DNA of 64,000 nt from Thalassovita autumnalis (GCF_001458255.1 NZ_CYSB01000025.1:62001-126000); one strand, 5' to 3'. Numbered from the stretch's first letter, positions 8,571 to 17,568 are shown. Made by a program: numbers and translations. The notes: generated from the letters alone by a model not told the origin.

Positions 8571-9140
8571 ATGGACATGACAAGCGGGCGCAAGATTGCG
8601 CAGCAGATGGCGGATGGGGTGGTTGAACCCGTGCTGGCGATGCCGAAACGGGCAGAGCCCCTGGTAGAAACCGGCCGGTTTGGCCCGACGCTGGATGCGC
8701 TGCAGCTCAGCCAGGCCCAGGCCGGTTCAATCCTGCGCAGCCTGATGACCTTTTTCGGTGTGGTGCTCTGTTTGGCGGCCTTTGGCCTTTGGTTGGTGCC
8801 CGCGGCCGTAGCGACCCCAGCCTCGCAGGTGATCCGTGCCGGTCTTACCTTCCTGTTCATTGGCGCGGGCTTCGCGCTCTACTGTCAGGGCCGCAATACA
8901 AATGAGGCAACAACCATGGAACTTGACCTGCGTGGCGGCGAATTGCGTCAGGTCTCGGTTGGACAAACAGGCCGGGCCCAGATCATCGCACGCTACGCTC
9001 TCGCGGATTTGAACTGTGTTTCAACAGGTTCAGGTGAAGTTTGCCTGCACAGCGCTACCGGGCAAGAGCTGATCTGCCTGCAAGGCGATGCTGCTGCTCA
9101 GGTGGCGCGTTTCTATTCCCCGGGCTATACGCTGAACTAA
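8571..9140 (+). CDS. Uncharacterised membrane protein
   Basis: A 189-aa protein that I do not recognise by family. The N-terminal ~55 residues are cytoplasmic-looking. They are followed by two hydrophobic segments at about residues 57-79 (LMTFFGVVLCLAAFGLWLV) and 88-106 (LTFLFIGAGFALYCQG), then an ~80-residue soluble tail with regular beta-like alternation ending FYSPGYTLN. The start could be ATG 8571 or ATG 8577; no strong ribosome binding site separates them. It stands alone between the ribosomal operon and yceI. Codon use matches its neighbours, so it is likely a real roseobacter-conserved gene of unknown function. Confidence 0.7.
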   Translation: MDMTSGRKIAQQMADGVVEPVLAMPKRAEPLVETGRFGPTLDALQLSQAQAGSILRSLMTFFGVVLCLAAFGLWLVPAAVATPASQVIRAGLTFLFIGAGFALYCQGRNTNEATTMELDLRGGELRQVSVGQTGRAQIIARYALADLNCVSTGSGEVCLHSATGQELICLQGDAAAQVARFYSPGYTLN

Positions 9141-9358
9141 TCTCCTTTCTTTATTGGTCTAAGTCACCTTGTCATTGGGCAGGCTCTGCCCTTGCAGGTG
9201 GGGCACCTGCGCTGACATGAGCGGAGTTCCGCAACAGGCGCAGATCCGTCTGTGCAATTCTGCGCAGGTCCTGTGGCGTGCTCAAGGTTGCTTCACCCCC
9301 GTTATCTCGCATCTTTGCAGTGTCAAAACACACCTAAATTGATGTGAAAGGGAACTTC

Positions 9359-9937
9359 GTGAAAACCTCCGTATTGGCCGCAGTTGCGGCATTGAGCCTG
9401 GGCGCTTCCGCCGCCGTCGCCGCACCCGAAGCCTATGTGCTGGACGCCAGCCACAGCCAGGTGATCTTCAACTACAACCACCTGGGCTATTCGACCACCT
9501 GGGGCATGTTCTCGGGCTTTGAGGGTGAGATTTCCTTCGATCAGGAAGATCCCGCCGCCTCCAGCGTGTCGGTGTCCATGCCGCTGGCGTCGATGATCAC
9601 CGGCTGGGACGCACGTTTTGGTCACTTCATGTCGCCCGACTTTTTCAACGCCCAAGGCGATGAGCTTGTGACCTTCACTTCCACCGCGATTGAGGTCACC
9701 GGCGAAGCCACAGCGCTGATCACCGGCGATCTGACCCTGAACGGGGTGACCAAACCTGTGGTGCTGGACGCCAAGCTCAACCAGGTCGGCAATCACCCGA
9801 TGGCCAACAAACCCTGGGCCGGGTTTGATGCAACTACGACTTTGGTGCGCAGCGAGTTTAATCTGGGTCAGTTCGCTCCTTTCGTGAGTGACGAGGTTCA
9901 GCTGCAGATCTCGATCGAGGCGATGAAAGCCGAATAA
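9359..9937 (+). CDS. Secreted YceI-family lipocalin-like protein
   Basis: About 192 aa. A Sec signal peptide covers residues 1-22 (SVLAAVAALSLGASAAVAA, cut before PEAYVLD) and is followed by a full YceI domain. The domain has the typical AHSQVIFNYNHLGYS-like opening (here DASHSQVIFNY) and a late FDATTTLVRSEFNLGQF strand. YceI proteins are periplasmic beta-barrels that bind isoprenoid or other lipids. GTG 9359 has AAGGGA at a good distance; the alternative GTG 9344 would only add VKGNF. It is convergent with a b561-YceI fusion gene, suggesting a shared role in isoprenoid/quinone-linked redox chemistry (inference). Confidence 0.9.
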   Translation: MKTSVLAAVAALSLGASAAVAAPEAYVLDASHSQVIFNYNHLGYSTTWGMFSGFEGEISFDQEDPAASSVSVSMPLASMITGWDARFGHFMSPDFFNAQGDELVTFTSTAIEVTGEATALITGDLTLNGVTKPVVLDAKLNQVGNHPMANKPWAGFDATTTLVRSEFNLGQFAPFVSDEVQLQISIEAMKAE

Positions 9938-9964
9938 TCTGAAGATTTGGTTAAGCTAAAAAAA

Positions 9965-9997
9965 TCCCGTCCGAGTGCATCTCGGGCGGGACTTTTT
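9965..9997 (+). terminator. Rho-independent terminator after yceI
   Basis: Stem TCCCGTCCGAG / CTCGGGCGGGA with one G-T wobble and a TGCAT loop, then CTTTTTG. It lies between the convergent yceI and b561-YceI genes and mainly serves yceI. Confidence 0.88.
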
Positions 9998-10133
9998 GTT
10001 GGTTTTCTGATTGCGAAGTCGGCGATTAACGAAGTCTTCAGAAATATGTGATTTCCTCTGACAAGGTCCCGTGGCTTGGCCCCGATACATGACGGGGCCA
10101 GTGCAGATCAAATTTGGTTAGATAGCAGCGCCC

Positions 10134-11585
10134 TTATTGGTGCTGCGCTGTGAGATTAAAGGAGAGCGCAACCGCAAAACCCAAAGTCCCCTCATCAGGC
10201 ACCGTGTCGCCGATGCCGAATTCCCGACGATCCAGGGTGAAACTGCCAGCTGCCGTGGCGGTGCCTTCGGCTAGGGTCAGGTCAATAGGGAAGGCAAGAG
10301 GGACCGAGGCGTCTTTGATCGTCAGCGTGCCAGTGGCGGTCAGGGTGCCGTCTATTTCAGCAAGATCCGCCTGATAGATCGCTGTCGGGAAGGCGGCGCT
10401 GTCAAAATAATCTGGTCCCATGGCCTGCGCGCTAACGGTGCCTAGGCTGAGCGAGGCAATGTCAATCTCAACCCGGATCTCACCCATTTGGGCAGGATCA
10501 GCATCCGGGTCGAATAGGATATGGGCCTGCCAGGTTTCAAAGCTGCCGTTCACGGCGTTGCCCAGCTGTTGGATGGATAGTGTCAGCGCGCCATCGGCAA
10601 CCTGCCAGTTTGGCAGATCAGAGGCCGCAGGGGCGTTATCTGCGTTCTGAACGCCGGTAGGCCCTGGATTGGCGTCTGGCGCAGCCTGAGCAACATCCCC
10701 CTGCGGCGGATTTTGTTGTTGGGCAGCGCTTGCTGCGGAGGTGTCATTTTCATTGGGGGCGACGTTTGGTTCAACCGATGCCTGCGCAGGGGCGGTGTCC
10801 CGGTGGTCCTGCGCCTCGATGGTCCAGGTGGTGCCGGCGGCGGCGAGGATCACCACAGCGGCCAGGGCGGCGCTGGTTCGGGCGGTGGTCTTATGGTGTG
10901 GGTCTGGCGCAATGCTGTCAGAAGTGGTGTGACTGGTAGATTGGCCTGCGCCTAGAGCTGTGATCGACACTGGCCCCGCTCCGGGGGCCGACTGTGCCAC
11001 CGGCTGGCGGCGGTTTGGCAGCATCCGCGCCAGAGTGGTGTCACGATCAATGATCTGGTGTTTCAGCGCCCCGGCGATATGCAGGCCAAGAGATAGGACC
11101 ATCACCACAACGGCGGCGAAGTGGAAGGCAGCGAACAGTACTGACAGCGCTTCCGATTTCGCCACCATGGGCAGGTCCTGGCCAAAAGGCCCCCAGATCG
11201 GCGCAAAACCGGTGCTGGCGGCATGGTGGATCCAGCCGGTCAGCGGGACCAGAACGATCGCACCATAAAGCAGCCAATGCACCGTTTCGGCGGCGAGGGT
11301 TTCCAGCCGTCGGTCAGGGTGCAGGGCGCGGGGTTTTGATTGGCTGAGCGCCCAGAGGATCCGCAGAAGGGCTACAAAGAAGACCACAACCCCCAAAGTT
11401 TTATGGGTGGAAAACAGCGTGGTCAGCACCTCGATCGACACGACGGGGCTGCCAGCCTGGGTGGCCTCGGCCAGTTTCTTGGCGATAAATCCCATCGGGA
11501 TCAGCACAAGGATCAGCAGGGCGGTGGTCCAATGGAGGGCCTTGGCAATGCTGCCGTAGCGGTCGGGTGAGTTGGCGATGGACAT
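10134..11585 (-). CDS. Cytochrome b561 fused to a YceI domain
   Basis: A 483-aa fusion. Residues ~8-190 form a four-helix cytochrome b561-type membrane domain with histidines on the expected helices (KALHW, FSTHKTLG, ETVHWLL, AAFHFAAV, GLHIAG). A second hydrophobic helix near residue 240 (SAALAAVVILAAAGTTW) and an Ala/Pro/Gln-rich linker lead to a C-terminal YceI domain (~310-483, with TFDRREFGIGDT-type ending). The YceI part should face the periplasm. Such fusions probably move electrons between quinones and a lipid bound by YceI; the substrate is unknown. ATG 11585 is preceded by CGGAG; the 25-residue upstream extension is rejected. Confidence 0.9.
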   Translation of the reverse strand: MSIANSPDRYGSIAKALHWTTALLILVLIPMGFIAKKLAEATQAGSPVVSIEVLTTLFSTHKTLGVVVFFVALLRILWALSQSKPRALHPDRRLETLAAETVHWLLYGAIVLVPLTGWIHHAASTGFAPIWGPFGQDLPMVAKSEALSVLFAAFHFAAVVVMVLSLGLHIAGALKHQIIDRDTTLARMLPNRRQPVAQSAPGAGPVSITALGAGQSTSHTTSDSIAPDPHHKTTARTSAALAAVVILAAAGTTWTIEAQDHRDTAPAQASVEPNVAPNENDTSAASAAQQQNPPQGDVAQAAPDANPGPTGVQNADNAPAASDLPNWQVADGALTLSIQQLGNAVNGSFETWQAHILFDPDADPAQMGEIRVEIDIASLSLGTVSAQAMGPDYFDSAAFPTAIYQADLAEIDGTLTATGTLTIKDASVPLAFPIDLTLAEGTATAAGSFTLDRREFGIGDTVPDEGTLGFAVALSFNLTAQHQ

Positions 11586-11828
11586 ATTAGTCTCCGGATC
11601 AAATGCGTTGCGTCGATAGCTAGGCCGATTGAAACGAACCATAAATATTTGTTCCTGCACAGATCCTCTGCACCTGTCCGCAGAAACCCGCCGGTGAGCG
11701 GGGAGGCACGAAATACAAAGCCTTAGCAGGGCAATCCGGGGCGCGCGCGCCGGTTGCGTGCCTCTTCTCTTGTGAAGCGCGCGCGGGACGTTTACACCAC
11801 GTCAAAGACAATCGTGACGAGGCCTAGA

Positions 11829-12770
11829 ATGACCAAAGCATTTGTTTTCCCCGGCCAGGGGGCTCAGACCATCGGAATGGGCAAAGCCCTGGCCGATGCC
11901 TATCCGGCGGCGAAAGCGGTTTTTGATGAGGTGGATGCGGCGCTGGGGGAAAACCTCTCGCAGCTGATCTGGGAGGGGGATCAAGCTGATCTGACCCTGA
12001 CCCAAAACGCCCAGCCGGCGCTGATGGCAACCTCGCTGGCGGCGATGAAGGCGTTGGAGGCCGAGGGCGTTGTGCTGGCGGATCAGGCGGCCTATGTCGC
12101 GGGTCATTCGCTGGGCGAATATTCTGCACTGGCGGCGGCTGGCGCCCTGTCGATTTCGGATGCGGCGCGTCTGTTGCGCACCCGGGGGCAGGCGATGCAG
12201 CAGGCCGTGCCGGTGGGCGAAGGCGCGATGGCGGCCCTGTTGGGGCTGGATTTCGAGGGTGCCAAAGCCGTCGCGGAAGAGGCTGCCATGGGCGAAGTTT
12301 GCCAGGCCGCCAATGACAACGATCCGGGCCAGGTTGTGGTCTCCGGCCATAAGGCCGCTGTGGAACGCGCGGTGGAGCTGGCCAAGGAAAAAGGCGCCAA
12401 ACGCGCGGTTCTGCTGCCCGTCAGCGCCCCTTTCCATTGCCAATTGATGGAACCCGCCGCCGAGGTCATGGCCAAGGCCCTGGCTGAGGTCGACATCAAC
12501 CGCCCCGTGGTGCCGGTTGTGGCCAATGTTGTTGCCGAAGCGGTTTCTGACCCGGCCACCATCCGCTCGCTGCTGGTCAATCAGGTCACCGGTTCGGTGC
12601 GCTGGCGCGAAAGCGTCGCCTGGATGGCCGGGCAGGGCGTTGATGCGATCTGGGAAGTGGGCGCGGGCAAGGCGCTGTCGGGTATGGTGCGCCGCATCGA
12701 ACGCTCGATTGCCTGCACCGCGATCGGCACCCCCGAAGATGTACAAAAAGCTGTGGCATCGCTGGCCTGA
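11829..12770 (+). CDS. fabD: Malonyl-CoA:ACP transacylase
   Basis: A 313-aa FabD. It has the N-terminal FPGQGAQTIGMG motif, the nucleophile elbow AGHSLGEYSALAAAG (active Ser) and the later SAPFHCQLM with the catalytic His. It loads malonyl groups onto ACP for fatty-acid elongation. ATG 11829 (MTKAFVFPGQG) is the family start and has GAGG 5-8 nt upstream; the 25 extra upstream residues are not FabD-like. It is first of fabD-fabG-acpP-fabF. Confidence 0.97.
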   Translation: MTKAFVFPGQGAQTIGMGKALADAYPAAKAVFDEVDAALGENLSQLIWEGDQADLTLTQNAQPALMATSLAAMKALEAEGVVLADQAAYVAGHSLGEYSALAAAGALSISDAARLLRTRGQAMQQAVPVGEGAMAALLGLDFEGAKAVAEEAAMGEVCQAANDNDPGQVVVSGHKAAVERAVELAKEKGAKRAVLLPVSAPFHCQLMEPAAEVMAKALAEVDINRPVVPVVANVVAEAVSDPATIRSLLVNQVTGSVRWRESVAWMAGQGVDAIWEVGAGKALSGMVRRIERSIACTAIGTPEDVQKAVASLA

Positions 12771-12866
12771 GGCCGCGCACACAGGACGGAACCGGGCGGG
12801 GCGCGCGCTTTTGCCAGCCAAAGGCGCAGCCCGCACCGCCCTTAGTGACAAGAGAGGGACTGTCAC

Positions 12867-13604
12867 ATGTTTGATTTGACTGGAAAACGCGCGCTGGTGA
12901 CCGGCGCATCCGGCGGCATCGGTGGTGCCATTGCCAAGGCGCTGCACGGTGCCGGCGCAACCGTGGGCCTGTCGGGCACCCGGGTGGAACCGCTGGAGGC
13001 GCTGGCAGCCGAACTGGGCGACAACGCCCATGTTCTGCCCTGTAACCTCAGCGATGCGGCTGCGGTTGACGCGCTGCCCAAAGACGCCATCGCGGCGATG
13101 GGTGGCCTGGATATTCTGGTAAACAACGCCGGCATCACCCGTGACCAGATCTTCATGCGCATGTCGGATGAGGAATGGCAGTCGGTGCTGGATGTGAACC
13201 TGACCTCCTCGATGCGTCTGTGTCGTGGCGTGATGCGCCCGATGATGAAGGCGCGCTGGGGCCGGATCATCAACATCTCCTCCATCGTGGGCGCAACCGG
13301 CAACCCCGGTCAGGTGAACTACGCTGCTGCCAAGGCGGGTATGGTCGGCATGACCAAATCCATCGCCTATGAGGTTGCCAGCCGTGGCATCACCGCCAAC
13401 GCCGTTGCGCCTGGCTTCATCGCCACCGCGATGACCGACAAGCTGAACGATGACCAGAAAGCGGCGATCAACACCAAGATCCCCGCAGGCCGCATGGGCA
13501 CCCCGGAAGAAATCGCTGCGGCGGTTCTGTATCTGGCCAGCCCTGAGGCGGGTTATGTCACCGGCACAACGGTGCACGTCAATGGCGGCATGGCGATGCT
13601 CTAA
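12867..13604 (+). CDS. fabG: 3-oxoacyl-ACP reductase
   Basis: A 245-aa short-chain dehydrogenase. It has the NADP-binding TGASGGIG at residues 12-19, NNAG in the middle, and the catalytic Ser-Tyr-Lys set in ISSIVGATGNPGQVNYAAAK. The C-terminus HVNGGMAML is typical of FabG. It reduces 3-oxoacyl-ACP. It lies 96 nt after fabD with AGAGAGGGA before the ATG. Confidence 0.97.
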   Translation: MFDLTGKRALVTGASGGIGGAIAKALHGAGATVGLSGTRVEPLEALAAELGDNAHVLPCNLSDAAAVDALPKDAIAAMGGLDILVNNAGITRDQIFMRMSDEEWQSVLDVNLTSSMRLCRGVMRPMMKARWGRIINISSIVGATGNPGQVNYAAAKAGMVGMTKSIAYEVASRGITANAVAPGFIATAMTDKLNDDQKAAINTKIPAGRMGTPEEIAAAVLYLASPEAGYVTGTTVHVNGGMAML

Positions 13605-13668
13605 GCCGCGAGGGTTGCGCTTTGGCAGACAGACCATAGATGGTGTGCGCGCCGATGCGCTAAATCGT

Positions 13669-13696
13669 TTGCCTATGCGTCACCATATGCTATAGG
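13669..13696 (+). promoter_or_regulatory. Candidate promoter for acpP
   Basis: TTGCCT (13669-13674) and TATAGG (13691-13696) are separated by 16 nt in the 262-nt gap between fabG and acpP. This would give a leader of about 160 nt. A separate acpP promoter is plausible because ACP is needed in excess, but only the sequence match is seen. Confidence 0.35.
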
Positions 13697-13866
13697 CCTC
13701 CCAGATTCTTCGGGGGCGGAGCGATCCGGCCCTGAAAATGTTCCAAAGCAAGTGGAACGAAATCTGCCCCGCCACCCTTGAAATGGGCAGCGTTGGGCAC
13801 CAACTTGGACCAGCCTTCGGGCGGGGCGACACATCGGGCATTGGCCCAAAGGAATGAGGACAGAAC

Positions 13867-14100
13867 ATGAGCGATATCGCAGACCGCGTCAAAAAAATCG
13901 TTGTTGAGCACCTGGGTGCCGAAGAAGACAAGGTTGTTGAAAACGCCTCCTTCATCGACGATCTGGGCGCAGACAGCCTGGACACCGTTGAGCTGGTAAT
14001 GGCCTTCGAAGAAGAGTTCGGCATCGAGATCCCGGACGACGCAGCCGAAACCATCCAGACCTTCGGTGACGCGGTTAAATTCATCAGCGAAGCCTCCTAA
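13867..14100 (+). CDS. acpP: Acyl carrier protein
   Basis: A 77-aa acidic helical protein with the 4'-phosphopantetheine attachment motif DSL at residues 36-38 (Ser37) within [20 protein letters not shown]. It carries acyl chains for fatty-acid synthesis and supplies the acyl donor for LuxI-type synthases. GAGGACAGAAC precedes the ATG. It has the usual position between fabG and fabF, followed by a strong terminator. Confidence 0.98.
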   Translation: MSDIADRVKKIVVEHLGAEEDKVVENASFIDDLGADSLDTVELVMAFEEEFGIEIPDDAAETIQTFGDAVKFISEAS

Positions 14101-14123
14101 GCGCATCCTGATTTGAGTTTTTT

Positions 14124-14153
14124 AAAACCCCTGCCTTCGGGCGGGGGTTTTTC
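14124..14153 (+). terminator. Rho-independent terminator after acpP
   Basis: Stem CCCCTGCC / GGCGGGGG with a TTCG tetraloop, flanked by AAAA and TTTTTC, 24 nt after the acpP stop. The stable tetraloop and T tract make this convincing. Confidence 0.9.
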
Positions 14154-14431
14154 TTTGCCGCGGGCCTTGGGGCAGGGTGCATTCCCCGCCCACAAGGGCG
14201 TGATTGCGCCGTGAAAGCATGAGGGTCGATCGCGCGACAGGCCCCGGTGTTTCAGCCAAGAACCCCCTGATATTCCTGTCTTTGTGCCGGATGCGCTGCA
14301 ATCTCCGAAGGGGGTCATTTTTGCATTGGCAAGAATGGGCCAGATCACCGATACTGCCGCGCATGCACTTGCGCCGGGGGCTTATTCCAAGCTATTGAAG
14401 GCGCAAACTGCCGAGGCAAAGGAGAGCAGAT
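14154..14431. other. Gap before fabF without a visible gene
   Basis: The acpP-fabF gap totals 331 nt including the terminator. No supported coding sequence was found; it presumably contains the fabF promoter. CAAAGGAGAG before ATG 14432 is a clear ribosome binding site. Confidence 0.4.
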
Positions 14432-15691
14432 ATGCGCCGAGTTGTTGTGACAGGTCTGGGTCTGGTGACCCCGCTGGCATGTGGTGTGGAAGAAACCTGG
14501 ACGCGTATTCTGGACGGTCAGTCCGGCGCGGGCAAAATCACCCGTTTTGACGCCAGCCATCTGGGCACCGATTACGCCTGCGAAGTGCCTTATGGCGATG
14601 GCACCGATGGCACCTTCAACCCCGATGACTGGATGGCTGCCAAGGAACGCCGCAAAGTGGATGACTTCATCCTCTACGGTATCGCGGCGGCTCAGCAGGC
14701 GGTTGAGGATTCCGGCTGGGTGGCCGAAAGCACCGACGCACAAGAACGCACCGGCGTGATGATCGGCTCGGGCATTGGTGGCCTGCAGTCGATCGCGGAA
14801 ACCACTTTGCTGCTGAAGGAAAAAGGCCCGCGTCGTGTGTCACCTTTCTTTATTCCCGGCGCGCTGATCAACCTGATCTCGGGTCAGGTTTCAATCAAAT
14901 ACGGCTTCAAAGGCCCGAACCACTCGGTTGTGACCGCCTGTTCCACCGGGGCGCACGCCATTGGTGATGCCAGCCGTCTGATCAAATACGGTGATGCGGA
15001 TGTGATGATCGCAGGCGGCGCCGAAGCGGCCATCTGTGAAATTGGCATCGCGGGTTTCAACGCCTGTAAAGCGCTGTCGACCAAACGGTCTGATGATCCG
15101 CAGGCTGCCAGCCGCCCCTATGACAATGACCGTGACGGTTTTGTCATGGGCGAAGGTGCCGGCGTTGTGGTTCTGGAAGAATACGAACACGCCAAGGCAC
15201 GCGGCGCCAAGATCTACGCCGAAGTGCTGGGCTATGGCCTGTCGGGCGACGCCTATCACATCACCGCCCCGTCGGAAGATGGCGAAGGCGGCGAACGTTC
15301 GATGCGCGCGGCGATCAAGGACGCCGGTGTGGAGCCTTCGGCGATTGACTACATCAACGCCCACGGCACCTCGACCATGGCGGACACCATCGAACTGGGC
15401 GCGGTTGAGCGGCTCTTGGGTGATAAAGCCTCCTCGGCCACCATGTCCTCGACCAAATCGATGACCGGTCACCTCCTAGGCGCGGCTGGCGCGATTGAGG
15501 CGATCTTCTCGATCCTGGCGATCCGCGATCAGGTGGCCCCGCCCACCATCAACCTCGACAACCCGGCGGTGGAGCCGAAACTGGACCTCGCGCCGAACAA
15601 AAAGGTCGAGCGTGAGATCAAGGTGGCGTTGTCCAACAGCTTCGGCTTTGGCGGCACCAACGCCTCGGTGATGTTCGGGAAAGTCGACTGA
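14432..15691 (+). CDS. fabF: 3-oxoacyl-ACP synthase II
   Basis: A 419-aa beta-ketoacyl-ACP synthase starting MRRVVVTGLGLVTPLACGVE. The Cys-His-His catalytic triad is visible: Cys in VVTACSTGAHAIGD, His in NAHGTSTMAD and His in KSMTGHLLGAAGA. The C-terminal NSFGFGGTNAS motif is present. It condenses acyl-ACP with malonyl-ACP for chain elongation. It is followed after 1 nt by mltG, so translation is probably coupled. Confidence 0.98.
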   Translation: MRRVVVTGLGLVTPLACGVEETWTRILDGQSGAGKITRFDASHLGTDYACEVPYGDGTDGTFNPDDWMAAKERRKVDDFILYGIAAAQQAVEDSGWVAESTDAQERTGVMIGSGIGGLQSIAETTLLLKEKGPRRVSPFFIPGALINLISGQVSIKYGFKGPNHSVVTACSTGAHAIGDASRLIKYGDADVMIAGGAEAAICEIGIAGFNACKALSTKRSDDPQAASRPYDNDRDGFVMGEGAGVVVLEEYEHAKARGAKIYAEVLGYGLSGDAYHITAPSEDGEGGERSMRAAIKDAGVEPSAIDYINAHGTSTMADTIELGAVERLLGDKASSATMSSTKSMTGHLLGAAGAIEAIFSILAIRDQVAPPTINLDNPAVEPKLDLAPNKKVEREIKVALSNSFGFGGTNASVMFGKVD

Positions 15692-15692
15692 T

Positions 15693-16847
15693 ATGTGGAA
15701 GGCGCTGGCCTCTAACGCACTGACGTTTCTGGTTGTTTTGCTGTTTCTTGCCGGGGGTGTGATCCTCTGGGGGCAGCAGAGCTATCAAAGCGCAGGCCCG
15801 CTGGAGGCCCCGATCTGTGTGCGGGTGGCCAGCGGTTCCAACATGTCGCGCGTCTCCAGCCAGCTGGAGCAGGACGGCGCGATTTCCAACGGTTCGCTGT
15901 TTCGGATCGGCGCGGATTATTCCGGCAAATCCGATCAGCTGAAGGCCGGGGCCTTTCTGGTGCCCGATGGCGCCTCGATGGAAGAGATCGTTGATATCCT
16001 GACCCGCGGCGGCGCCAGCACTTGCGGCACCGAAGTGGTCTATCGGATCGGCGTGACCCGCAGCCAGATCCTGGTGCGTGAGCTGGATCCGGCGACCAGC
16101 CGGTTCGTGGAAACCGCCAACTTCAACCCGGCCGCCGAAGACACCCCGGCTGAGTTCACCACCGCAGCCGAACGGGGCGACACCCGCCACCGCATCGCGA
16201 TGGCCGAAGGTGTGACCTCCTGGCAGGTGGTGGAAAGCCTGAAGTCGGTTGGCGTGCTGACCGGTGAGGTGGCTGATCTGCCCGCCGAAGGGTCGCTGGC
16301 ACCTGACAGCTATGAGGTCAATCGCGGCGATACCCGTCAGTCGGTGATCGACCGGATGCAGGACGCACAGGCCAGCATTCTGGCCAGCGCCTGGGCCAAC
16401 CGCGTTGAGGGCCTGCCGCTGGAAACCCCGGAAGAAGCGCTGATCCTTGCCTCGATCATCGAGAAGGAAACCGGCGTGGCCGAAGAACGCCGCACGGTTG
16501 GGTCGGTTTTCATCAACCGCCTGAACCGTGGCATGCGCCTGCAGACAGACCCGACCGTGATCTATGGCATCACCAAGGGGCAGGGCACCCTGGGCCGTGG
16601 TCTGCGTCAGTCCGAACTGCGCGGCGAAACCCCGTGGAACACCTATGTGATCGACGCGCTGCCGCCGACCCCGATCGCCAACCCAGGCCGCGCCAGCATC
16701 GAGGCGGCGCTGGATCCTGCCAGCACCAACTTCGTGTTCTTTGTGGCTGATGGCACCGGCGGTCACGCCTTTGCGGAAACCCTGGCGGAACACAATCGCA
16801 ACGTCGCCAAATGGCGCGCGATTGAGGCAGAGCGTAGCAACAACTAA
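15693..16847 (+). CDS. mltG: Endolytic transglycosylase MltG (YceG family)
   Basis: A 384-aa protein with one N-terminal membrane helix at about residues 6-26 (ALTFLVVLLFLAGGVILWG), a LysM-like periplasmic region and the YceG catalytic domain. The signature ILASIIEKETGVAEERRTVG contains the catalytic Glu, followed by RLQTDPTVIYG and the late NTYVIDALPPTPIANPG. It cleaves nascent peptidoglycan and so sets glycan length. Older annotation called this family aminodeoxychorismate lyase. It is last in the fab cluster and is followed by the GTA cluster. Confidence 0.95.
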   Translation: MWKALASNALTFLVVLLFLAGGVILWGQQSYQSAGPLEAPICVRVASGSNMSRVSSQLEQDGAISNGSLFRIGADYSGKSDQLKAGAFLVPDGASMEEIVDILTRGGASTCGTEVVYRIGVTRSQILVRELDPATSRFVETANFNPAAEDTPAEFTTAAERGDTRHRIAMAEGVTSWQVVESLKSVGVLTGEVADLPAEGSLAPDSYEVNRGDTRQSVIDRMQDAQASILASAWANRVEGLPLETPEEALILASIIEKETGVAEERRTVGSVFINRLNRGMRLQTDPTVIYGITKGQGTLGRGLRQSELRGETPWNTYVIDALPPTPIANPGRASIEAALDPASTNFVFFVADGTGGHAFAETLAEHNRNVAKWRAIEAERSNN

Positions 16848-16876
16848 GCCGCTGGCCTGACAATAAAACATTCTGG

Positions 16877-16905
16877 AAAACCCGCCCTCGTGGCGGGTTT
16901 TTTTA
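16877..16905 (+). terminator. Rho-independent terminator after mltG
   Basis: CCCGCC / GGCGGG stem extended by AAAA/TTTT pairs, loop CTCGT, then a run of seven T. It isolates mltG from the GTA cluster. Confidence 0.92.
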
Positions 16906-16950
16906 TTGGGTGTGATCTTGATTCTACCCATCAATGAGGCGCGTCTGCGT

Positions 16951-17046
16951 CCGAACCGAGGGGCGAAGCGAAGCGCCCGCCCCATCAAACCAAAGGTTTG
17001 TCTTCGACAAAACGGGGCGGTTCGGGCGCTGCCCGGCGGAGCCGGG
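16951..17046. repeat. Intergenic palindromic repeat, copy A (upstream of GTA)
   Basis: A GC-rich element with nested inverted repeats: CCGAACCG (16951) with CGGTTCGG (17018), GCGCCCG with CGGGCGC, a CAAACC-AAA-GGTTTG hairpin (16989-17000 region) and a CCCGGC-GGA-GCCGGG hairpin (17032-17046). It shares its core (GAAGCGCCCGCCCC, GGGCGGTTCGGGCGCTGCC) with the copy at 37566. It occupies the gap between the mltG terminator and the first GTA gene. Confidence 0.75.
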
Positions 17047-17211
17047 CAATAATCGTGTGCGCTGTCCAATGTTTTCATCAAATCGCCGGATCGCGGTCCC
17101 TTGTTGCGCGCCCTCTCTCAAACCCCACCGCACGCTGCCCTAACGCGATCTTAGCTTGGGTGCGGCAGTCTCCTTGCCAACTGGACAGCAGATCCAAAGG
17201 GGGCGGGCACG
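17047..17211. other. Leader region of the GTA cluster
   Basis: About 165 nt with no gene between repeat copy A and the first GTA gene. The GTA promoter should lie here, but no clear sigma-70 boxes were recognised. An AAGGGGGCGGG ribosome binding region precedes ATG 17212. In R. capsulatus this promoter is activated by GafA; I cannot identify such a site by eye. Confidence 0.4.
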
Positions 17212-17568
17212 ATGAATGTGCACAACAGCGACCAGACCGAGGGGGCCGTAGCGGCGGACCTCCTGGCTGAACAGCTGCTCGAGGTGGGGCAGCTGCTTGG
17301 TGAAATGAAACACGACATGAAGGCGATGCAATACCGGGTGCGTCTGGATGATGACGGGGCAGTCAGGGACAACCTGCGCCTGATCAGTGACCTGCGCAAC
17401 TGGCTGAAGATCGCCTGGGAACTGGAGACGAAATTCCATGAACGAGAGCAAGAGCGCGCCGGACAGTCGGCCACCTATGCCGTCGACTTCGACCGGGCCA
17501 GGGATCAGATCCGCTGCCGGTTGGATCGGTTGCGCCGATGTGGCCTTGCAGACGGCCTTTCTCGATGA
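17212..17568 (+). CDS. GTA protein g1, putative small terminase
   Basis: A 118-aa protein with a predicted helical core (LAEQLLEVGQLLGEMKHDMK, then RDNLRLISDLRNWLKIAWEL) and a basic tail. It occupies the first position of the canonical Rhodobacterales GTA cluster, where g1 of R. capsulatus has been assigned as a small terminase (TerS-like). It should help recruit DNA to the packaging motor with little sequence specificity. Its 3' part overlaps the annotated start of g2 by 131 nt, so one of the two boundaries needs checking. Confidence 0.75.
   Translation: MNVHNSDQTEGAVAADLLAEQLLEVGQLLGEMKHDMKAMQYRVRLDDDGAVRDNLRLISDLRNWLKIAWELETKFHEREQERAGQSATYAVDFDRARDQIRCRLDRLRRCGLADGLSR

Noticed and set aside
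11802-13637. Long 611-aa minus-strand open frame across fabD and fabG
   Set aside because: Shadow of two clearly functional plus-strand genes; the translation is Arg/His/Gly-rich and resembles no family.
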